Source of the DNA: CAYFQH01 sp964345215
Lineage (GTDB): Bacteria; Bacillota; Clostridia; Christensenellales; Aristaeellaceae
Assembly: GCA_964345215.1 (NCBI GenBank)
Contig: CAYFQH010000070.1
Location: 1-7,645 of the forward strand
DNA: 7,645 bases
Direction: 5' to 3'
Shown here: piece by piece, positions 4,534 to 7,645 of the stretch
How the letters are laid out: each line of letters begins with the position of its first letter
Position numbering within the stretch: the first letter of the stretch is position 1
Translations under genes and position numbers: made by a program
Notes under the pieces: model-generated
Seen by the model: only the letters and a program-made list of their open reading frames with translations
Told to the model about the DNA's origin: nothing
Databases searched by the model: none

Positions 4534-5808
4534 CTACTTTCCGCCCAGCATGATTTTTAAAATTTCCCTATCGGTCTGGCGCATTCCTTCTTTGCCAATG
4601 TGGCCTACAGCGCTGATGGTCGTATCGGTTTCAGCCTTTAAAATACCCGTGTTAGGGGCATAACTTTTTCCTTCCATGGCTAAGGTGTGGGCGATTAAGG
4701 CCGAATCAAGGGCAGCTGTAATTTTGGCCGCACAAGAAACTTTTGCTCCATCGCATATAATACCCGGAGTATTGGCCAGGGCATTGGTAATGGTCATTTC
4801 AATTTGGGCAGGGCTTCCCCCTTCCAGGTAGGTCATGGCCGCTCCGGCGGCAGTAGCAGCACATACTACACCGCAAAAAGCCGACAATTTGCCAATAAAT
4901 TCCTTTTGGTAGATGGCCAGCAGGTTAGATAAGATAAGGCCCCGTAAAAGGTGATCATAGCCGATATTTTTTTCTTTTGCATACACAATAACAGGCACTG
5001 AAACAGTAATACCCTGGTTGCCGCTGCCCGAGTTAATTACCACCGGCAGATCGCAGCCCCCCATTCGGGCTTCGGACGCAGCAGCAGCATAGCCTCTGAT
5101 TTTAGATGACAGACTGCCGCCCCCGGCACTCATAATCACCGGGCCAATGCCAACACCGTAGGTGCCCTTCATTCCCTCCTGTGAAATGGCGGTGTTATAG
5201 TCAATTTGCTGCTTAAGCAAGGGTTTAAGGGGTGCCAAGTCCACTTCGTTTGCAAAGGCTGTGATGGTTTTAATATTTAAAAGGCTTCGGTCCGCTGGCA
5301 TGGTTTCAGGCAGGGGGGTGCTTTCCTTTTCAAAAAGCACCTGGTCATTTTTAGTTGTTTTAACAATGTTGGTGTGGCTGTGTACTATTTCTACACTGCT
5401 CTTGGCTATGGCTCCCTCAAGTTCAACAATAATATGCAAAGGGTCGGGGCTGTCCAGAAGTTCAACGGTACAAAAATCCTCTCCTAGCAGCCTGTCTACT
5501 TCTTCCAAGTGCCAGGGCTCTACCTGGGCCAGCACTTCCATACCCCGTTGGCTGTTGCCGGCGACAGCGCCCAGGGTAACGGCGGCTTCAATACCTACCC
5601 GCCCGCCGGAGTTGGGAATGGTTACGCATTTTACGTTTTTAATAATGTTGCCCGAGCATAGGGCCTTGGCCTTTACAGGGATTTCGCCCAATAAGTTCTG
5701 GGCTTTTGCGGCAGCATAGGCCAGAGCAATAGGCTCGGTACAGCCCATGGCTGGAACCAGTTCTTCTTTTAAAATGGCAATCAGTTCATTGGTTATCAAC
5801 GCATTCAT
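4534..5808 (-). CDS. cyuA: L-cysteine desulfidase, CyuA/YhaM family (UPF0597)
   Basis: A 424-residue protein matching E. coli CyuA (YhaM) and archaeal cysteine desulfidase throughout. The family breaks L-cysteine down to pyruvate, ammonia and sulfide without pyridoxal phosphate, using an oxygen-sensitive [4Fe-4S] cluster; it is related in fold to the serine dehydratase alpha chain. Family blocks seen: PAMGCTEPIALA (19-30, C23), HSHTNIV (143-149), 'AISQEGMKG', 'ASEARMGG' (244-251), 'NSGSGNQGI' (259-267), 'LSAFCG' (C312) and 'GIICDGAKVSCAAK' (C352, C359), which supply the conserved cysteines, then 'QTDREILKIM' at the end. The frame is open to 5868, but AAGGAG (5815-5820) lies 6 nt before the ATG at 5808, and this start places the conserved block where the family has it. 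It is the last gene of an operon with peptide-transporter ATPases; the preceding gene ends 10 nt upstream, inside this gene's ribosome binding site, suggesting translational coupling. Confidence 0.93.
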   Translation of the reverse strand: MNALITNELIAILKEELVPAMGCTEPIALAYAAAKAQNLLGEIPVKAKALCSGNIIKNVKCVTIPNSGGRVGIEAAVTLGAVAGNSQRGMEVLAQVEPWHLEEVDRLLGEDFCTVELLDSPDPLHIIVELEGAIAKSSVEIVHSHTNIVKTTKNDQVLFEKESTPLPETMPADRSLLNIKTITAFANEVDLAPLKPLLKQQIDYNTAISQEGMKGTYGVGIGPVIMSAGGGSLSSKIRGYAAAASEARMGGCDLPVVINSGSGNQGITVSVPVIVYAKEKNIGYDHLLRGLILSNLLAIYQKEFIGKLSAFCGVVCAATAAGAAMTYLEGGSPAQIEMTITNALANTPGIICDGAKVSCAAKITAALDSALIAHTLAMEGKSYAPNTGILKAETDTTISAVGHIGKEGMRQTDREILKIMLGGK

Positions 5809-5818
5809 ACAGCTCTCC

Positions 5819-6154
5819 TTACAGTAAATAGTCAAGACATCCGCCCAAAAGGCCAACGGATAGGCCAATCAGCAGTAGTACCCACTCAAGAGGCAGATTT
5901 TTTATGGGAAAGGTTTCCTTTGCTTTAGGTGAAAGGGAAAAGCCCTCACGCTTTAAAAAGCCGATAGCGGCAACAAATAAAATAAAGGCGCTTAAAACAA
6001 ATAAGGCACTTTGCCCAAATAAAAGGGCGGCGGTCAGGTTTTTTTTAATGATAAAACCAATGGGGGTGGCAAGGAAAAACAGGGCCAGGGCGAATAGTAT
6101 GCTAAAGGCCAAGGCCTTTAAAACATCGAACAGCCATTGCTTTGACTTAGTCAT
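5819..6154 (-). CDS. Small membrane protein of unknown function, three predicted helices
   Basis: I do not recognise this 111-residue protein. It is strongly hydrophobic with three likely membrane helices: about residues 12-36 (ending ATPIGFII), 42-67 and 88-111. Basic clusters lie at the N-terminus (KSK), after helix 1 (KK, 37-38) and after helix 2 (KRE...KAK), with a proline-containing link 'IKNLPLEW' leading into helix 3. There is no cleavable signal or enzyme motif. It could be a DUF3899-like membrane protein, but that is a guess from shape only. Its ATG overlaps the end of the upstream ATPase gene by 8 nt (6147-6154), and its stop lies in the ribosome binding site of cyuA, so it is translated as part of the operon. 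This position suggests a role linked to transport or cysteine metabolism, which is inference. Confidence 0.75.
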   Translation of the reverse strand: MTKSKQWLFDVLKALAFSILFALALFFLATPIGFIIKKNLTAALLFGQSALFVLSAFILFVAAIGFLKREGFSLSPKAKETFPIKNLPLEWVLLLIGLSVGLLGGCLDYLL

Positions 6155-7142
6155 GGTTCCTGCCCACTTCCTCTGCCCGGTAGCAGGCTACAAAGTGGCT
6201 GGGCTCTATTTCTACAAGGGGGGGCTTCTCCTGGCCGCATACATCAATCGCATAGGGGCAGCGGCCCATAAAACGGCAGCCCGGAGGTGGGTTGATGGGG
6301 CTTGGTACATCCCCTTCCAGCTTAATTCTCGATTCTGCTCTTTTTTCTTCTACCTTAGGATCGGGAATAGGAATGGCCGAAAGCAGGGCCTGGGTATAGG
6401 GGTGCATCGGGTGGTCGTACAGCCGCTCGGAGGTGGTCAGTTCCACTAGGGAGCCCAGATACATCACAGCCACTCTGTCTGAAATGTGTTTGACCATGGA
6501 AAGATCGTGGGCAATAAACAAATAGGTTAAACCCATTTCTTTTTGCAGGCGGATAAGCAAGTTTACAATCTGGGCTTGAATAGATACATCCAGGGCAGAG
6601 ATGGGCTCATCCAGCACAATAAACTCAGGTTCAACGGCCAGGGCTCGGGCAATGCCGATGCGCTGGCGCTGACCACCCGAAAACTCGTGTACAAAGCGGC
6701 TGGCATGTTCCTGGTTTAAACCCACCAGGTTTAAGTAGTTGTATATTTTATCTGTCCGCTCTTGTTTGGTGGCGGCCAAATGGTGAATATCAATGCCTTC
6801 GGCGATAATATCGGCAACGGTCATCCTGGGGTCCAGGGAGGAGTAAGGGTCCTGGTAAATCATTTGCACTTGTTTTCTAAACTGTTTTTTTGCCTTTCCT
6901 TTTAGGCCAAACACACTTTTGCCTTTGTATAATACATCCCCGTCTGTTTTATCATATAGGGCTACACAGGTACGCCCACAGGTGGTTTTTCCGCAGCCGG
7001 ATTCGCCAACCATACCCAGGGTTTCGCCTTGGTTAATAAAGAAAGATACGTCGTCAACAGCTTTTAAAACACCTTTTTTGGCCACCTTAAAGTACTTTTT
7101 TAAATGCTTTACTTCAAGCAGGGGTTTTTTTTGCATATCCAT
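6147..7142 (-). CDS. oppF: Oligopeptide/dipeptide ABC transporter ATP-binding protein (OppF/DppF type)
   Basis: One of the two ATPases that drive an Opp/Dpp peptide importer from the inner face of the membrane. All ABC motifs are present: Walker A GESGCGKT (46-53), Q-loop Q97 in 'MIYQDPYSSLDP', signature FSGGQRQR (154-161), Walker B FIVLDE (174-179) and the switch histidine H212. The C-terminal oligo_HPY extension follows ('HPMHPYTQALLSAIPIPDP'), ending with the cysteine set C289, C295, C302 and C320. The 'LDPRMTV' after the Q-loop and the short N-terminus favour the F rather than the D subunit. Length (331) is normal. The ATG at 7142 has AAGGA 4 nt upstream; a second ATG at 7136 has the same site 10 nt away. 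It starts 7 nt after the D-subunit gene ends and overlaps the next gene by 8 nt. Opp and Dpp systems cannot be told apart from the ATPase alone. Confidence 0.93.
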   Translation of the reverse strand: MDMQKKPLLEVKHLKKYFKVAKKGVLKAVDDVSFFINQGETLGMVGESGCGKTTCGRTCVALYDKTDGDVLYKGKSVFGLKGKAKKQFRKQVQMIYQDPYSSLDPRMTVADIIAEGIDIHHLAATKQERTDKIYNYLNLVGLNQEHASRFVHEFSGGQRQRIGIARALAVEPEFIVLDEPISALDVSIQAQIVNLLIRLQKEMGLTYLFIAHDLSMVKHISDRVAVMYLGSLVELTTSERLYDHPMHPYTQALLSAIPIPDPKVEEKRAESRIKLEGDVPSPINPPPGCRFMGRCPYAIDVCGQEKPPLVEIEPSHFVACYRAEEVGRNHD

Positions 7143-7149
7143 CCCTTCC

Positions 7150-7645
7150 TTAGCCTCCTATCTTCTTAGTAAAAAAGGGTATACCCGATTGATCGGCCAG
7201 CTCATGGTGAAGCCAGCAAGCGGCTTGGTGCCCTTGATCAAAGTGAGTATAAGCCGGGTTTTCTTCGCGGCATATTTCCATACAAAAATCGCAGCGGGTA
7301 GAAAAAGGGCAGCCCTTTGGAGGGGCAATCAGGTCAGGAGGGGTTCCGTCAATCGCATAAAGCGGTTGCTTGTTTTTAAGATCCAGACGGGGTACGGCCT
7401 TTAACAGGGCCCAAGTGTAGGGGTGCTTTGGGCGATAAAAAATATCGTCTCGGTTGCCCTGTTCAACAATTTTACCGCTGTACATTACAATAACTCGCTT
7501 GGCAATATTTGCCACAACGCCCAAATCGTGTGTAATTAAAATGATAGAAGTATTTAATTCCTTTTGCAAGCTTTTAAGCAGGTCAATAATCTGGGCTTGA
7601 ATGGTTACGTCAAGGGCGGTGGTCGGTTCGTCTGCAATGAGCATT
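7150..7645 (-). CDS. oppD: Oligopeptide/dipeptide ABC transporter ATP-binding protein (OppD/DppD type), 3' part
   Basis: The C-terminal 164-165 residues of the partner ATPase; the gene continues past the right edge, so Walker A and the signature motif are outside the window. The visible part opens inside Walker B (LIADEPTTALDVTIQAQI), followed by the switch histidine in 'ILITHDLGVVA', 'RVIVMYSGKIVEQG' and the oligo_HPY extension ('YRPKHPYTWALLKAVPRLD'). The ending 'GTPPDLIAPPKGCPFSTRCDFCMEICREENP...GHQAACWLHH' is typical of the D subunit. It has the usual C-terminal cysteine set plus one extra cysteine (CDFCMEIC). The apparent ATG at 7644 is just an internal methionine. It is the first visible gene of the operon; the permeases and binding protein would be expected upstream, to the right. 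Confidence 0.93.
   Translation of the reverse strand, partial: MLIADEPTTALDVTIQAQIIDLLKSLQKELNTSIILITHDLGVVANIAKRVIVMYSGKIVEQGNRDDIFYRPKHPYTWALLKAVPRLDLKNKQPLYAIDGTPPDLIAPPKGCPFSTRCDFCMEICREENPAYTHFDQGHQAACWLHHELADQSGIPFFTKKIGG

Noticed and set aside
4409..4663. An 84-codon plus-strand open frame after the phosphoesterase
   Set aside because: It runs through the strong bidirectional terminator and then antisense to the conserved C-terminus of cyuA, with no good ribosome binding site.
1..7645. tRNA, rRNA, CRISPR array, insertion sequence or integration site
   Set aside because: I found no cloverleaf-like sequence, regular direct repeats, transposase or integrase reading frame, or terminal inverted repeats on either strand; the symmetric elements seen are all short and intergenic.

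Overview
The window looks like an ordinary chromosomal stretch from a low-to-moderate GC Gram-positive bacterium, most likely an anaerobic or facultative member of the Bacillota (Clostridia-like). The reasons are strong AGGAG-type ribosome binding sites on nearly every gene, compact operons separated by U-tailed hairpins, a TTG start with a GAGGTGA site, and the gene families present. This placement is inference from style and content; no rRNA or other marker gene is present.

Layout. (1) 1-236 (+): the 3' end of a YdeI/OmdA-like gene that enters from the left edge. It converges on a small GNAT acetyltransferase (329-625, -), with a bidirectional hairpin terminator between them. (2) 626-798: a divergent control region. 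It holds a good minus-strand promoter (TTTACA-17-TATAGT) whose -10 lies inside a perfect 11-bp inverted repeat, and a weaker plus-strand promoter. (3) 799-2127 (+): a likely two-gene operon of a SAM-dependent methyltransferase and a ChrR/YieF-type NAD(P)H:FMN reductase, ended by a terminator. (4) 2207-2971 (-): a YgiD/DODA-type class III extradiol dioxygenase starting at TTG. (5) 2972-3239: a second divergent control region with a long imperfect inverted repeat, a 17-nt palindrome, a near-consensus plus-strand promoter and a terminator-like hairpin at the start of the leader. (6) 3240-4346 (+): a calcineurin-like metallophosphoesterase with a C-terminal membrane anchor, followed by a very symmetrical bidirectional terminator. 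(7) 4534-7645 (-): a tightly packed operon reading in from the right edge, in transcription order oppD-like (partial), oppF-like, a small three-helix membrane protein, and an L-cysteine desulfidase (CyuA/YhaM family).

How the genes may work together. The clearest functional unit is the right-hand operon. Two peptide-transporter ATPases, an uncharacterised membrane protein and an Fe-S cysteine desulfidase are packed with an 8-nt overlap and 7- and 10-nt gaps, which suggests uptake of peptides (perhaps cysteine-containing ones) followed by breakdown of cysteine to pyruvate, ammonia and sulfide. The left half is a set of small housekeeping or stress-type enzymes (acetyltransferase, methyltransferase, flavin reductase, dioxygenase) in short units with their own promoters and terminators. 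I see no mobile element, CRISPR array, tRNA, rRNA or phage gene, and no strong evidence for a wholly new system. The points most worth checking are the two divergent operator regions and the transporter/membrane protein/cysteine desulfidase operon.
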